In this document: in pieces, positions 35,565 through 48,032 of the stretch
How the letters are laid out: every line of letters begins with the position of its first letter
Numbering within the stretch: position 1 is the stretch's first letter
Assembly (NCBI GenBank): GCA_004009845.1
Contig: RMBW01000015.1
Span: 62,001-126,000 of the forward strand
Direction of reading: 5' to 3'
Source: Davidsoniella eucalypti
Taxonomy: Eukaryota > Ascomycota > Sordariomycetes > Microascales > Ceratocystidaceae
Length of the DNA: 64,000 nt
Position numbers and translations under genes: made by a program
The notes under the pieces: generated by a model
Seen by the model: the letters and a program-made list of their open reading frames with translations, nothing else
What the model was told of the DNA's origin: nothing
Databases searched by the model: none

Positions 35565-36439
35565 ATGCCTCTAAAAGTAGTTCATGATACTCAACTCAAA
35601 TTTTGAAGCATTGACCAAATATAATAGAGTATCATAATTGGATAATCATAGTAAACAGCCCTTGAAATTGCCCAGAATACTGTCTTAATGAAACACTCAA
35701 AGGAAGTCATCTTTCAACCAGCTCTGTGTTTTAGATATAGTTGTAGGACTTGCTTTATAATCAATATCTACTTATAATCTAGATAGAAGAGTCGTTGTTG
35801 ATGATTTACAGTCCTCTCCTTTTATACGGCACCTTCCTTGTCTTCTTTTTCTTTTTCTTTGATATGGAGACTAAAGTGAAGTTTAATGCTGGAAGTACTA
35901 ATACATTAATGGGGTAAGCTATGCTGGACTAATTAAATTAATATAAAGTTTTTGCCAATGCTTGGTGTATAGGCCCAGGTAGGATTCAGATGTGAGCTTA
36001 TAAATATTACATGTAGATGAAAGCAATATAAACTTCAGAATATACTACATATGTTTTATCTACTGTTATGATAACCACAATGAAGCTATTTTAGCTGAAA
36101 AGTGAAAAAGAACATAGCCCGTCAAATAAGGCAAAAGATAAATGTTTGCACGAATGAAAAATCAAGAGCCGAACATCGCAAAGTTGAGAGAATCACGACA
36201 AACTTTGAAGAAAAAAGGAATGATGTAATGGCTATATACCCAGAACGTGGTGTTAATAAATTCTGATTAGGAGTTCTACGGAATATAAAACCGGGAGGAT
36301 CCTACGTCTTGTACACCGGTTATAACACTGAAAAAAGCACGTGTAACCCTACTAATAAGGGTTATCGCCGGCAAGCCATGTCCGCTGCCAAGACCTTCAA
36401 ATGCAGTAGAATGTTCAATATGTACTCAAGCAACAAGCC

Positions 36440-36453
36440 AAGACGGATGAAGA
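36440..36453 (+). repeat. Target-site duplication, left, of short retroposon copy B
   Basis: AAGACGGATGAAGA, perfectly repeated at 36558-36571. Similarity may extend a few bases further (agtgt...caa). Confidence 0.75.
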
Positions 36454-36557
36454 AGTGTTTGTCAAGCGGAAGACGTTAAATATCTGTCCGGTAACCAATC
36501 CGGCGTCGTATGATCTTAGTGGTTTAGGTAGACGTTAAATATAATCAAATCAAATCA
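36454..36557 (+). mobile_element. Short tailed retroposon, copy B
   Basis: This 104-bp insertion between perfect 14-nt direct repeats contains the segment homologous to copy A (14372-14457, opposite strand), running from about TATCTGTCCGG to a tail of (AAATC)n. It also holds two internal copies of AGACGTTAAATAT (36470 and 36529). Non-coding. Confidence 0.7.
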
Positions 36558-36571
36558 AAGACGGATGAAGA
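36558..36571 (+). repeat. Target-site duplication, right, of short retroposon copy B
   Basis: AAGACGGATGAAGA, identical to 36440-36453. Confidence 0.75.
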
Positions 36572-37197
36572 TAGTGTCAACATCCCACTTTTAGTCTTGA
36601 TGCAAGGTGCTTCCAAGAATTATATATTCAGAATGGCTGGTTGACATCAAGTTAATTCGTTATTGTTAGCAGAGTTCGTTATTCAACAGAAATGATAGTA
36701 TCCCATACTTGCATAATCAGCAACGCAAGTAAGATCCGCCAGAGTCTGCACTCTTTATACTGAAACTTAGGTCTGTTCTCTCTCCAATCGATCAATACAT
36801 AATTTCGCAGATATGGCAAATGGTAGAATCTCTGGTGTAGAATTGCAAAAAGAACTGTGACAAGACTACTTTGTATGATTGTCTCTATAGATAGAAGAGT
36901 AGTAAACTAAAGCTTAAGAATTGGATGACGTTGATCTTCGGATATTGCATTAATTGACTTTTGAGTTGTGTATCATTTTTTTTAGCATTGCTTCCATGAA
37001 CATAGGCGCCTAAGGGCCCTTACATCGATTCCTATCACATGTATGAATATGAATATAAGAGATATAGGTAAAGCTTGTTCCATGATGATGGTTGCTGCAG
37101 CCGCATGGGTTTAGCAAAAGAACACAGTGAGCGTGGGCATAACGCAACAGTGGCATAAAGGCTCCCATAGTTGAGGAAGACATTACAACTATAGTAT

Positions 37198-40100
37198 CTA
37201 ATTTGAGCGAGATGATTGGGAACCTAGTGTCACTAGCATTTGAGATTGTGGTACAGTGTCTTCGTCATGTAACATGCTTTTAATATCAGAGTCGTCGGTG
37301 GTAGGTGTGAGGCCTTCTTCTTTTGCTATCTGTAGCCGTTGATAATCGGCAAGGACTAAGCGAAGCTTTGGCTGTTTGAAGACGTAAGTTTCATCTCCAA
37401 TGTATGTATTGTTGTAATTCTGGTTGGCTCCTAAGTGAAGCAAGTCCTTAAATATGTCGTCTTTTCGTGCTTTAGCAGCCATAAATAACGGAGGACCTGT
37501 GATACATCCTGCCACGATGATGTTGACACCGTATTCGATGAGGACTTTAACAATATGGGTTTTACCAAGTGATATAGCAATGGAGATGGGAGACATGTGA
37601 CCTTGTTTTGAAGATTCACTGTCGTAGGGGATAGTAAGTACAGAAGGAGTCAAAATGTTGCCAATAGTGGATAGGATCTTTTGGAGATATTTGTGCGCAT
37701 TTGGAGTTGTCATGAATCGGCTGAGGAAGCGGCCATTGAGAAATACCATCTCTACTGTATCCTCGGTGATGTTCTGGCGGATGAAAGATTCAAAGTTCAG
37801 GTTAGAATCTAGGTACAGGTTGGGGTGGCATAAAAGTCCGTGAATCTGAGGTTGGTAAATTAGCTGGCATTCATCACGTCTCGGGTATTGGGTCTGACTT
37901 ACAGGCATACGGCCATCTGCGGTTGCCCGAAATATATGATCATATGAGTCTGACAACCTTCTCAGTATATCCGATGCCATGTGCCAGCCATTAGGATTCT
38001 CAGATGCATATAACAAAGCAGTCTCGCCAAGCGGGCCAGTCGCTGCGAGGTCAGCACCTTTGCCAAGAAGCAAATGAAAGATGGGAATGTTACCAAGAGA
38101 TGCTGTAATTAATAAGGGCGTCATCCCGTTGTGGTCTGTACAATCAACAGATACTTTCCTTGCATCGAGAATACTCCGCACCATTTCAAACGACTGCTTC
38201 TTCACGGCCTGCGACAATGCGCTGTTACCTGAAGCATCGATGGCGTTGACGTCGATACCCTCTCTCATAAGTAAAGCGGCAACATCGACCTGGTCTTCGT
38301 CTACCGCTATATGCAAAAGCATCGATGGCTGTGGTTGCCAGACAGCAGTGTCGACGGGCGACGATGAGAACTCGAACACTTTAGATAGCCTCTTGCACGG
38401 AGCCATGAATGACGGGGTAGGTGTGTAACTGTACATGACGTGATCGTGACCAGTAGCTGGTCCATTGGCCTTTAGTTCTTCGTTTCGAATGTCGTTGATG
38501 AGATCTCGCAGCGTAAATACATCCCCAGTTTGTACAGCGGCCTTTAGAACACAGTATGTATGTTTGACACTGATCTTCGTCCCGGAAGAGTTGTACATCT
38601 GAAGCAGATCTGCAAGGTTGAACTCGGGGATCTTGTTGGCGGCGGCATAGGCAAGAGCGTCATAGGTCCTTTCCTTGAAGTGGAGGTTGCATTGCCCTGT
38701 GTAACCATACATCTTTGGAGCGAGGAATGTCTTGAAAAAACACCATGCTTTCTATTGTTCCGTTAGCATTGGTGGATCAGCTAACTGATTGCTCATCCTA
38801 AGGGTTAGTACGGGCTTTTGAGATAGGGAAATCTTACATGTCTGATAGCCTTAATAAGGAAGCTGCATCCACAGACTGGCAACAAGGACAGAAAGGTCCT
38901 ATCTCTGTCTTCTTCTTTCTCTACAAAAACAGCCTTCTTCATGGCTTCCACGATTTCGACACGCTTGTTGTCCCAGGTTTTGCCGGGAACAATTCTATTT
39001 TCCTCCTCATACACTTTACCAACCAATGATGACAAACCGTTGGAGATGTAGAAATCAACCACGATGGCAATGGCTTTATTGCGTGTCAAATAATTCTTGC
39101 TGCTGTTTTCGTCTGGAGTGTGGAGTTTTGAAGAATGCTCTTCGATACGAGCTATAGCAATATCAAGAGGTGTTTGTCCCGAGTTGTCTTGAGCTATAAG
39201 CAGTTCTGGAAGCTTCTCTTCGTTTTCGAGCGCTTGAAACATCTCCAAGTCAAACCTAAGCATAAGGTAATGCAATATAGTGTTTCCATTCTTATCTTTT
39301 CTCAGGGGATCGAGTCCGGCTGTCCGCAGTTCGGTGTAGGAAGACTTTGTTCGACATTTACTTGATGCTAGAAGCCCATCTCCGTCCAATTGGTGGATAT
39401 CTTCCACCTGTCGACATATCATACCGAACATCTCCCTTCCTAGGGTAGGATTCTGCGCCGCGATGTGCAATATCGGCATGCCGTTTATCTTGACATCAGG
39501 ATTCCATCGTTCATCTTTGCATAGGACCGACGCCATGATGTCTTTCTGTGCATCGGTTTGTAGAGGATACTTTCCATCAAGCAAAGCCAGTACAAATGCT
39601 TCAAAGTCGGAGTCGAGTTTCAAGCTTGGAAATCTGCATTTCTTGTCGTGCCAAGGTTTTAGATCGCAGAATATAGAACTAGCTAGAAACCATGCAATCT
39701 CTAGGGATCGAAGGTCGCCGGGACTCAGGCTCGAGAGAGAAACCTCCTGATGGGAACAAACAGTATCAAGTATCCAAAATATGAAGTCTGGCAATAGTCG
39801 GTCCTTTCTCCGCTCGCTGTTGGACTCCCTATATCGAAGTGGATCTCTAGTGAGGGGCTTCAGCAGGCGGGCACATTCTATATCTTGAGCCCAAGCCCAA
39901 AACTGCACACTAAAACGAGGTCTAGGGCCAAGCAGATCCTTGAGAACATCTAGATTGTCGGCTCGGATCGAAAAGAGCAAAACGACAAGTTCCCAGCTGT
40001 AGTCTCTGCCTGGTCTCAAAACTGGATGATACACGACACTGCTCAATGCGTCACACAGAGACTCAATTTCTTCGGAGCGAAGCATCCCCCCCATATCCGG

Positions 40101-40891
40101 AGGGAACTCGACATTTGCTCAATGCATCACCTAGAGCCGGAGTCTGCTTGTGGAGTAGTTCTTTCAAAGTTTGAACAAGGGTAAGAGCAACTTGAAAACT
40201 CTGTGTCGGCTCCTTGTGGCCCAACAGGATGTACTTGTAGGCATCAATAGCGTTGGCGATGATGGCTTGTCTCGGCTGAAAGATATATAGTCCGATACAA
40301 GCTAGCAGAATAGCTCGGGCGATCGAGATAGCAATCTCAGAAATAGCTTTAGGATCGGGCACGCCAGGCCTAATGCCGTTGAGGGCGCTATCACATAGCT
40401 TTCTCACGGGTCCTGGTAAACCCATCATTGATGCTATATCCAATATAGTCAAGGCATGTTTTAGTCTCAAGGAAGACTCAACCACCACTTCATTCGATTC
40501 TCTATGTACCAAGGGCTTGCGTTCCTGTCCCTGTTTCGAGCCCAAGCAGGACTTGATTAAATTTCTGATTGATTCGGGGACTGGCTGGAGATGGGCTGGA
40601 TGTGCTAGTGTGCGGTTTAAGTTCATCGACTGGTGGTCGTCTTCATCGCCATCAGATTGCGAAATCTTTTGCTCGATAGCATATTCGATATTTACAGCAA
40701 TGTCTACTAATGCTTTTGGTTGTGTATCCGGGATTTCCGCACAAGTAGCATTCTCTAAAAATAGATTAGTCACGACTGTCCGACTGTCTTGGTGGAAAAG
40801 ATATACTTCAAACCATACCTGGAGGCTCTCGTTTTATTTTCTTAGATAGCCGTTTGTGGGGAGAGTTAGGCAAGCCTCTTTTCACAGGCAT
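37198..40891 (-). CDS. Ankyrin-repeat protein, about 1180 aa, with an apparent one-base frameshift
   Basis: Exons are 40819-40891, 38838-40754 and 37198-38751, with introns of 64 and 86 nt in matching phase. The start, MPVKRGLPNSPHKRLSKKIKRE, is strongly basic and could be a nuclear signal. A helical region of about 220 residues follows. The frame then breaks at a run of seven C on the + strand (40086-40092); dropping one base joins ...PSGYGG directly to MLRSEEIESL. Ankyrin-like units lie at about residues 450-590 (ILHIAAQ, NGNTILHYL, SGQTPLDIAIA), about 805-925 (LLHIAVD, GNSALSQAV, GMTPLLITAS, GETALLYAS) and about 1055-1120. No enzymatic domain is seen. Alternatives to a frameshift are a 62-nt intron with a weak GTGATG donor and a CGAAG acceptor, or two overlapping genes, the least likely. 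Function would be protein binding; partner unknown. Confidence 0.75.
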
Positions 40892-43704
40892 CGCAAGCTT
40901 AAGATACGCCGTTGTATTGCTATATTATACCAGCAGATAGACGTTGAGTAGAAATTGAATGTTAGTTAGTGCTGTGATTGAAAGATCATGGGTTGTGTGC
41001 AGATAATTATTGTCACTTCATTTTTATTAAGGTGGAAATGGAGCTTTAATAGCTATGCAGCAGCCCTGAACTAATACTAGTATAATGTAAGACGGACAAC
41101 CTTACTTCTCAACAGCCACTGGGATACAGAACATTTGTTATGGCTTCGTTATATCATTACTATTTCAACTTCTAATCCTTTCCGGGAAAAACCACCTCAT
41201 TGGCTTGTATTATGTACGTCTTAGAACAGTATGGTTACTGCCTGGCATGCACAACTTCGTGAGTGGAGGGACTTCCCAAACCCTTAGACGCACTGCCATC
41301 ATAGGTAGGCTTCAGTACCCATTCAAGTTTTGGCTCTGCCGATTTCATTGGAGCCACGATTTGACAAGCAAAAAAAAACAATCACAGACCAGACTCTTCC
41401 GATAACATATTCGCAGCCTGCACTAGAATCTATTGGGTTGAATCATCAAAAGAATGTATCGGTCATGGCATATTCGACGTTCTTGCCCAAGTAGATTGCA
41501 CATTGGGCACGAAGAGCAAATGTGCTGTGTTTGATCGCATATTTCGCGATGGGAAAAGCGTTATAATCGATTTGGGGTTTCCGAAACGTCAAAATAAGAA
41601 CCTGAAGTATTTGGGTCATTGGACTCCAATGCGGTGTTAGTGAAGATGATAGCAGTCAACATCGCCTGCCAAGCTTAGACACTAACAGGTCTACGATAAT
41701 GCACTAGATTGATAGTAGGCACGGTATAAGCTGCCTAAAACGGAAACCGACGGTGGGTTGACCAGCTTTGGCGTTCATGCTCATTCCCCAGTGATAGATA
41801 ATAGTAGACATACTGAGAAACGCTATACCAGGCAGGCCTCGATATATCGGCAGAATAAAATGACTAAGAGCATACATACTGTATAACTTGATGTTATAAC
41901 GTCCCTGTGCATATATTGTCGGCGTCGGCATCCTGCTTGAAAAAAGCCCTTTTATTAATCCCACAACGGCACGAGAGCACGAGGGCAGCGTCCATAATGA
42001 GGTCTAGGGCCTCTTCGCGGCAGTAAATGAGATAAAATTGTTGTCCCCTCTATTATTATTGTTTTGTCCGTAACTAACGAACTTTCCTTCGCTCCATAAG
42101 ATTAATGAATTATATAAAAAAAATCGAACTTTGTTAGTCTCACATTGTGTGAAGTGGAGGTCGATCAATAAGCGAGCCATAGCACACGATGATGTGAATT
42201 TGGATACTGATGCTAGAGAAAGGTCTTCTTCTTAATTGGAATAGTTCAAGCAGATGTACAATGTAGACTAGATAGAGAACAGCACATGAATTGCGATACA
42301 AGTAGATAACACATGTCGTGATAGATTCCACCTTGAACAGCGCTTCCTAATCGGGAAGCATCACTGGCACATGTGCCTGCAGCGCGAGCTGTGATTCGCT
42401 GTGCAACCTACCCCCACAAGACACCAATAGCGCCCATGATTGGCCAACCTCTATTATATCCCCCCCTGGGAAAGTGTCTTAAAATCGAGAAGGAAGGGAG
42501 CTGGAGAGCATATTTCGTAGTTGCTTTCTCTATAGACGACTTCGGGCAGAGCAGTTGCGGAAGATACAATAAAACATAAAAACAAATAAATAGTAAGTGC
42601 ATACAGACGGAATGGAATATAGAAGGCAAGATCGCCCAATCTGTGGTTCGTTGTGTTGACAAGGCATACCTGCCTGCAGTTCTTAGTTAGCTATCTGGGC
42701 CATATTCAACTGTACATTAGATATTGGTCTTGTCCTCCAGTCATTGAGTCGCGTGCCTTATCGCCCCTTGTACCATGGATACGTACAACAAGCACAAGAT
42801 ATACCTAGTATACCGGCCTTCAAGGCATGTTTTGTGAGCGGAATAAGGAACGAGGGGCGGAAGGATAGGCTTGTTTTCTTTTCCTTTTCGTTCCTTTCCG
42901 AGAGCTTGCTGTAATGAAGAGCTTCGCCCGCATGGCTCATTTTACCTGATATCATTGGCTGTCGCCTGGCCTGTCTTTGAAGAACGGAAACTTGGCACAG
43001 ACTGGTCCTTCCCTCTACACCAAAACTAGTCCCTTTTTCTTCGCGATTAAGAAGACCTGATATCACGGGCTTAGGACGCCATTACCTGTTCTGCGGTTAG
43101 CAGCCTTGCGGCTCACGAGCACGTTTTGTCCTGAATGGACTCATAGGAGGAAGCAGCGCCCAAGATAGCGAAACGGCCCGGCGTCATCAGGCATTGCTCT
43201 CATTGGCTACTGCTAACAGAACCCCGAGTCCAAGCTCTCTCGTTCTCTACTTATTGCATGTCCCGTCACTTAGGCAAGGCCGATCCAAAGAACCACAGAA
43301 AGAACCATCCGGCGTCTTTCTGGCCTATGTTCCTGCCAATTCATCCATCCATCGTTTCTGCTCCAGCTCGCCCCCATCTAGTTCCGTCATATTGTGCTGA
43401 AATAAGGCCAGTGGTTATTTTGGCTATTTCTTCTACTTCTTTTCTCTTCTCGTCTTACATTGCCCAAAACTTTCTCACGCAACCTCATATTGAAACTTCA
43501 CTTCTCGGTCAACTTCTCTAATATTCGCCATCCTTCTCTCTGTTATTCTGCCTTTCTTGATACCCTTCTCGTTATTTGCCATTGCGTATTTTCATTTACA
43601 GGCTTCTATCAACCGGCTTTTGATATTTCCTTCGCCTCTATCGACGCTGCAGTATCGGCCCATCCTCGATCTCTGTGCTTATCCCTCTTTCTTTGTCTTT
43701 CACA
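40892..43704. other. Intergenic with a decayed SINE; ends in the bHLH gene leader
   Basis: No protein gene supported. The SINE remnant is at 41017-41340. A 102-codon frame on the minus strand (42758-43066) has no homology I recognise. From about 43190 to 43704 the + strand becomes pyrimidine-rich, as expected for the leader of the gene starting at 43705. Confidence 0.45.
41017..41340 (-). mobile_element. Decayed second copy of the tRNA-derived SINE
   Basis: Read on the minus strand, this matches the body of the SINE at 1608-2100 in several long blocks: near-identical strings around AGTAACCATACTGTTCTAAG, CACGAAGTT, GGTTTTTCCCGGAAAGGATTAG, CAAATGTTCTGTATC and CTAGTATTAGTTCAGGGCTG. A block of about 55 nt is replaced by about 19 nt in the middle. 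The tRNA head with its A and B boxes is eroded, and there is no poly(A) tail or clear target duplication. It is an old, dead copy that ends about 130 bp upstream of the ankyrin gene start. Confidence 0.8.
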
Positions 43705-44961
43705 ATGCCTCGCCCAAGCCTACCACCAACGCCAACATCACCAGCAGATATTCCAGGCAAGGACGGCGCTCGTCACATGTCGTCTCTGCAATTAGCCTTT
43801 GAACTGCCTCCTCCCGCCATCATGAATCCTAATATACTTGCCGACGACCCGAATTCATCGTCTATGCACCAATACCCGGTTCAGGCAGCTGAAGCGGTCA
43901 AGTCTCGCAGAAGAGCTTCTACCGCAAAAGACACACAAAGGGATAGCTTTGCACTACCGCCACCACCAACGCGCACCCGAAAGATCATCCAGATGAAGCC
44001 ACGGGGTCACGATGGCGAGAAAATGTCGAGAGCGTCAGCGTCAAAAGCCACCGCCGCAGCAAGCACCAAACCTACTACCAATAGCAGCTCTTCTTCTTCA
44101 GCATCTTCAACGGCTGCTGCTTCTGTTGCTGCCGCAAACGCCACATCACCAAACTCAAAGAAAAAACAGCCTTCTTCCACAAGTGCAGCTGGGCGGAAAC
44201 AAGCCCGCAAAACAGCGCATAGTCTAATCGAACGGCGGAGACGGTCCAAGATGAACGAGGAGTTTGCTGTGCTCAAGGGCATGATCCCTGCCTGTACTGG
44301 TGAAATGCACAAGCTCGCCATTCTCCAGGTACGTTCCCGCTACCCCATGTGATAATGATCTCTATCTTCCGGACACAGTAACTGACCAATTCATTGTGTG
44401 TAGGCATCCATCGAGTATGTGCGGTATCTAGAAGATTGTGTGGCCAAGTTGAAGGCCCAACACGAGGCCATCTCAGAGAACTCGAGCTCTAGCCCACCAA
44501 CGCCCATGACAGCATTTGATCTCAGCCGACACCATCACATCCTCAACGCCAACGTGGACGTCGACATGGCCGACTCTGACGAATCGGCATCGCCCACAGC
44601 TCTAAATGCGCCTTCATCACACCAAAGCTCGGTCTCGCCAGCTCTATACCCCAACGATTCCCGGCACCGGCACAACTCATATTCGTCGGTGTCTACAGAC
44701 TACCAACGCTATGGTATCTCATCGGCAACAACATCGCCAGCATTCGGGCCCCAGCATTACACGGGCTACGGTGCATTGCCTGGTTCGGCGCTGACGAGCC
44801 CAGCTCTACATCCACAGCGCGATTTGGATCATGAAGCAACTGCAGCTTTGCTTATGCTGAATAGCGATCGGCGCGGGATGGAGTCACGGCCTAGCGTTGA
44901 TCGGGCCCAGGGTGGCAATTCTGGAAGAGGAATGTCAGTCAAAGATTTACTAAGTTCATGA
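43705..44961 (+). CDS. Basic helix-loop-helix transcription factor, 393 aa
   Basis: Two exons (43705-44328 and 44404-44961) are joined in phase 0 across a 75-nt intron that splits the bHLH domain at the start of helix 2. The start MPRPSLPPTPTSP is in a good context (CACAATG); an in-frame ATG 30 nt upstream is less likely. The N-terminus is Pro- and Ala/Ser-rich. The bHLH domain covers about 167-228. Its basic region ARKTAHSLIERRRRSKMNEEF has His172, Glu176 and Arg180, the H-E-R pattern of E-box (CACGTG-type) binders. The loop GMIPACTGEMHK leads to helix 2, LAILQASIEYVRYLEDCVAKL. The C-terminal half is Ser/His/Pro-rich and ends SVKDLLSS. Nuclear regulator; its targets cannot be told from sequence. 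Confidence 0.9.
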
Positions 44962-46513
44962 GGCTTTCAATATCATCAGAAGCAAGCTTTCTGGGTGGGA
45001 AAAATAATTAATACTTTGGCATGGCAGTCTGTAAATTATATATAGTCTTGGAGGTTCAACAAGACGAAACTAGCATTGCGATTAAATTCTCATTTGCCAA
45101 CCTTGTATATACAACTTTTTTTTATTTTTTATTTTTTTATTTTTTTATTCTTACTTCAAAGCTTGAATATCGACTCAGTTGAAATATGTACATCTCGACA
45201 TTTTATACCTTTGCATTTTTCACCAGCCCGTAAACCCTAAATACTTAAAGATTACACCTATACTGACCAAGCCCTATAATTTTTTGGGGGATTTTGTTCC
45301 AGTGCTAGCTCAGCTTCATTTTTACAAGCAATAATCTAAACATTGTCTGCAAAAGGTTGTTATCTGGTTTGTCGGTGGTCCAAGCAAACAAATACAAGCA
45401 TGAAAAGAATTGAAGGTCTCGAGGCCCTGGATTTGAAGAAGATAGTCGAGAACGTGTTTAGAGTCCATGCCATGATCCGATAATGGGCTTATCCAGAGAG
45501 GCCCGGGTCTTTTATTTGGGCTTTGCCTGTATGTATATATTTCCCGTAATATTAAGCTAGTGTTGATAACAGGGGGTTAAATATAGGAAAGCTAGGTTAT
45601 ATGTAGCTTTACATGTAGATTTTCTTACTACTTTACACCTACGCTCACCTGTAGCTGTCGAAAGATATAACTTTCAATGGCGGAAAAAAAAGATGCAACT
45701 TTTCCTTAATTCATATAGTCCATTCTCGCCATTTGCAAAGTTTAGTCATAGGATGTTGTCTGTTTATTATATCCCCGTCACAGTTTCATGAATATTGACC
45801 CCCCTGGCCAAAGTTTCATGACGGGAAGCGAACATCGTACGTTCTTTTGATTCTGCCAGATTCCTTGTACGCCGCTCAAACATCGAACAAGGTCCAAGTT
45901 TTGTTTCCAAGCTTCCCAACAACTTGATGTCACGTGCTTCGCTAGTAGCACACTCATGGTTTGTTCCCTTCCGTGCCTTTGCTTCCACTATGTAAGTGGC
46001 TGGCTGTGTTGGCCGAGTACCACGGGATTCTATAACAGCAATGGTTGAACATGGATGAACGAGAGAACGAACAGTGTACACAAAGAAGATCGAAGGCCCG
46101 GTACAATTACTTGAGCCATGGACTGTTTCTACATCGTTTCTCTGTAGTGTATTGCTTTTTTTGAGTGTGACACTCTGGGATATTGGTTGCCAAGGCATGT
46201 ACATCAGCATACAAACGGCCGGACGGAAGCTATAGCAAAGGACCTCTTATTATCTGTATATCATATCTGACTGCCGATTTTCCTTTGGCCAAAGTTCTCC
46301 TCTTCTTATTTCTAGTCTTTTGTTCTCTCATTCTGTTTTATCACAGTCCAATCCGATCTCTCTAAACTTTCTTGTTTATTTCCTTGTACATAATCCTACC
46401 TCTTCCACACTAGCATCTGTGTTGACAGAATCCTCGTCAAGAAGAACCATTTCCAAAGCATCTTTCGAGTCTCGATTTCCGTCCCATTCCCAGACGGAGA
46501 CGTTATCAGTCGA
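44962..46513. other. Intergenic with a T-rich microsatellite
   Basis: Includes the bHLH 3' flank and, at 45116-45148, an irregular (T6-8 A)n tract. A 147-codon frame on the minus strand (45767-46210) is unrecognised and unsupported. The last 250 nt are a C/T-rich leader for the next gene. Confidence 0.45.
45116..45148 (+). repeat. (T6-8 A)n microsatellite-like tract
   Basis: Runs of six to eight T separated by single A residues over about 33 nt in the 3' flank of the bHLH gene. Confidence 0.8.
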
Positions 46514-48032
46514 ATGTCGTCTCCTTCCATCCTCCCTAACATCGTCATTCGCAACGATACCTCAGCTGACGTACGCAAGACTGGCCGTAACTCAATCACC
46601 GCAAACACTACCTTTGAACACGCCATCGATCCCTCCTCTACCACTGCTACCACGATGATGTCCTCTTTCTTCAGCGGAGCATCGCTACCAAAGCGTGGCA
46701 GCCGGAACGAAAGTACCAAATCTTCTTCAGCCCCCAAATCTACCGCCGGCCCTACACACGATAACGCTGGCTCGCCCATTCTCGGTCCCGACGAAGACGA
46801 TATCATAGATGGCCTAGATCTGGGCGGTCGCATTCTGGGCTCCGCAGCTAGTGATGTCGGCGCTGATTATGTGGCACGGAGCGAAACTGCGTCTACGTTT
46901 GGCGGTACCACGGCAGGAAGCACAGCACCGAGCACAACAGGCGGAAGCAGCAAATCACAAAGACGGCGGCGGCGGCGCCACAAGAAAAAGGTTGCAGCTG
47001 CTGCCGCTTCTGCTGGCGGTGGCGCGGCTGCTGCTTCTACGGGTAGAGGACCAAACAAGGCACAGATTCTTCCACAGGCCCAGAGCCGGAAACCAGCTTC
47101 TACACGGACAGCAACAGCCGTAGACGACAATGAAGACTCTGAAGAAGAAGTCGACGACGACGACGATACTGGAAGCTTGACATCTGGTGTCAGCAGCAGC
47201 TCTGCTTCAAATATCCGCTCTGGAACCACTAGCAACAACAACAATTCGTCTGGCAAGCGCATGATTACAGGAACACTCGATCTCACCAACGCTATAAACG
47301 GCGTCGCACAGCCTAAGAGCAAGACTAAGAGAAAGAACAAAGCCGCAAAGGTCACAGAAAAGCAGCCTGTTAAGCTCCAACTAGGCCTTAACTTGAAGCT
47401 GGATATTGAGCTCAAGGCGAACATCGAGGGTGACATCACCATCTCTCTCCTGTAAGCTTTTCCTCCCCCAGCAACAAATCTTTTACCTTCACCATGACCT
47501 CGTGTAAACTTGCCAAAATGGCAATTTCGTTGCCGAACTACCGGCTAACCATGAGATCAATGACCCCCTCCGTCTTCTATCTAAGTAGTTAAAACAAAAC
47601 CATTACCCAAAACATCATGTATTCATTCTGCCTTCCATCCCGTTTACACGGGTTTACACAACCCCCCCAAAAAGATAGCCAAGAACCCTTCTTCTTACAC
47701 AAATCTCTCACTCTTCTGCGTCTGGTTTCTCTCTCGCTAGCGCCGAAAATAATCCCGCGAAACGTTCCTCGCCCCAAGTCCGTCTCGATCCAGACCACGA
47801 AGGCCGCTCGACCTTCCGTAATCTTCGCCACGAGCTCTTCTTCATTCGCGTCGGAACCATCCGCTTCTATCAGCGATGGCAAGATCAACAGGTCTCTCCA
47901 TGGCTTACTGGAGGTGCCATGTTGGTGTTATTGGCTATCGGCTTTCTCGTGGGCTTCTTGACGCGCAGTGTCATGAGTACAGCGGTTGTATGTGGTGGGC
48001 GACCATTTGTCATGCCCATGTCACCGTTTTGA
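46514..48032 (+). CDS. Basic low-complexity fungal protein with probable C-terminal membrane exon, 409 aa (or 313 aa unspliced)
   Basis: Exon 1 (46514-47451) encodes a disordered Ser/Thr-rich protein with a polybasic cluster (QRRRRRRHKKK), an acidic run (EEEVDDDDD) and a conserved, alternating-hydrophobic end, VKLQLGLNLKLDIELKANIEGDITISLL. The TAA that would end it lies in a splice donor (CT|GTAAGC). Exon 2 (47741-48032) opens after a pyrimidine tract and CTAG acceptor, in matching phase, and encodes RHELFFIRVGTIRFYQRWQ, a membrane segment (GGAMLVLLAIGFLVGFL) and a short tail ending MPMSPF. Exon 2 has no in-frame ATG before an upstream stop, so it must be spliced to something; exon 1 is the nearest fit (289-nt intron). 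Homologues I recall can end at the LL, so a soluble retained-intron form is possible. Function unknown. Tail to tail with PER1, 255 nt apart. Confidence 0.6.

Larger units (their letters stand above)
35565..37197. other. AT-rich intergenic region with a short retroposon
   Basis: No gene supported. It contains retroposon copy B (36454-36557) and its target duplications. The remainder is AT-rich. Confidence 0.5.

Noticed and set aside
38805..40773. Treating the two overlapping ankyrin-region frames as separate genes
   Set aside because: They overlap by 32 nt on the same strand and join perfectly after removing one base of a homopolymer, so one gene is simpler.
45767..46210. 147-codon frame on the minus strand
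   Set aside because: No recognisable domain, biased composition, and it overlaps the promoter zone of the gene at 46514.
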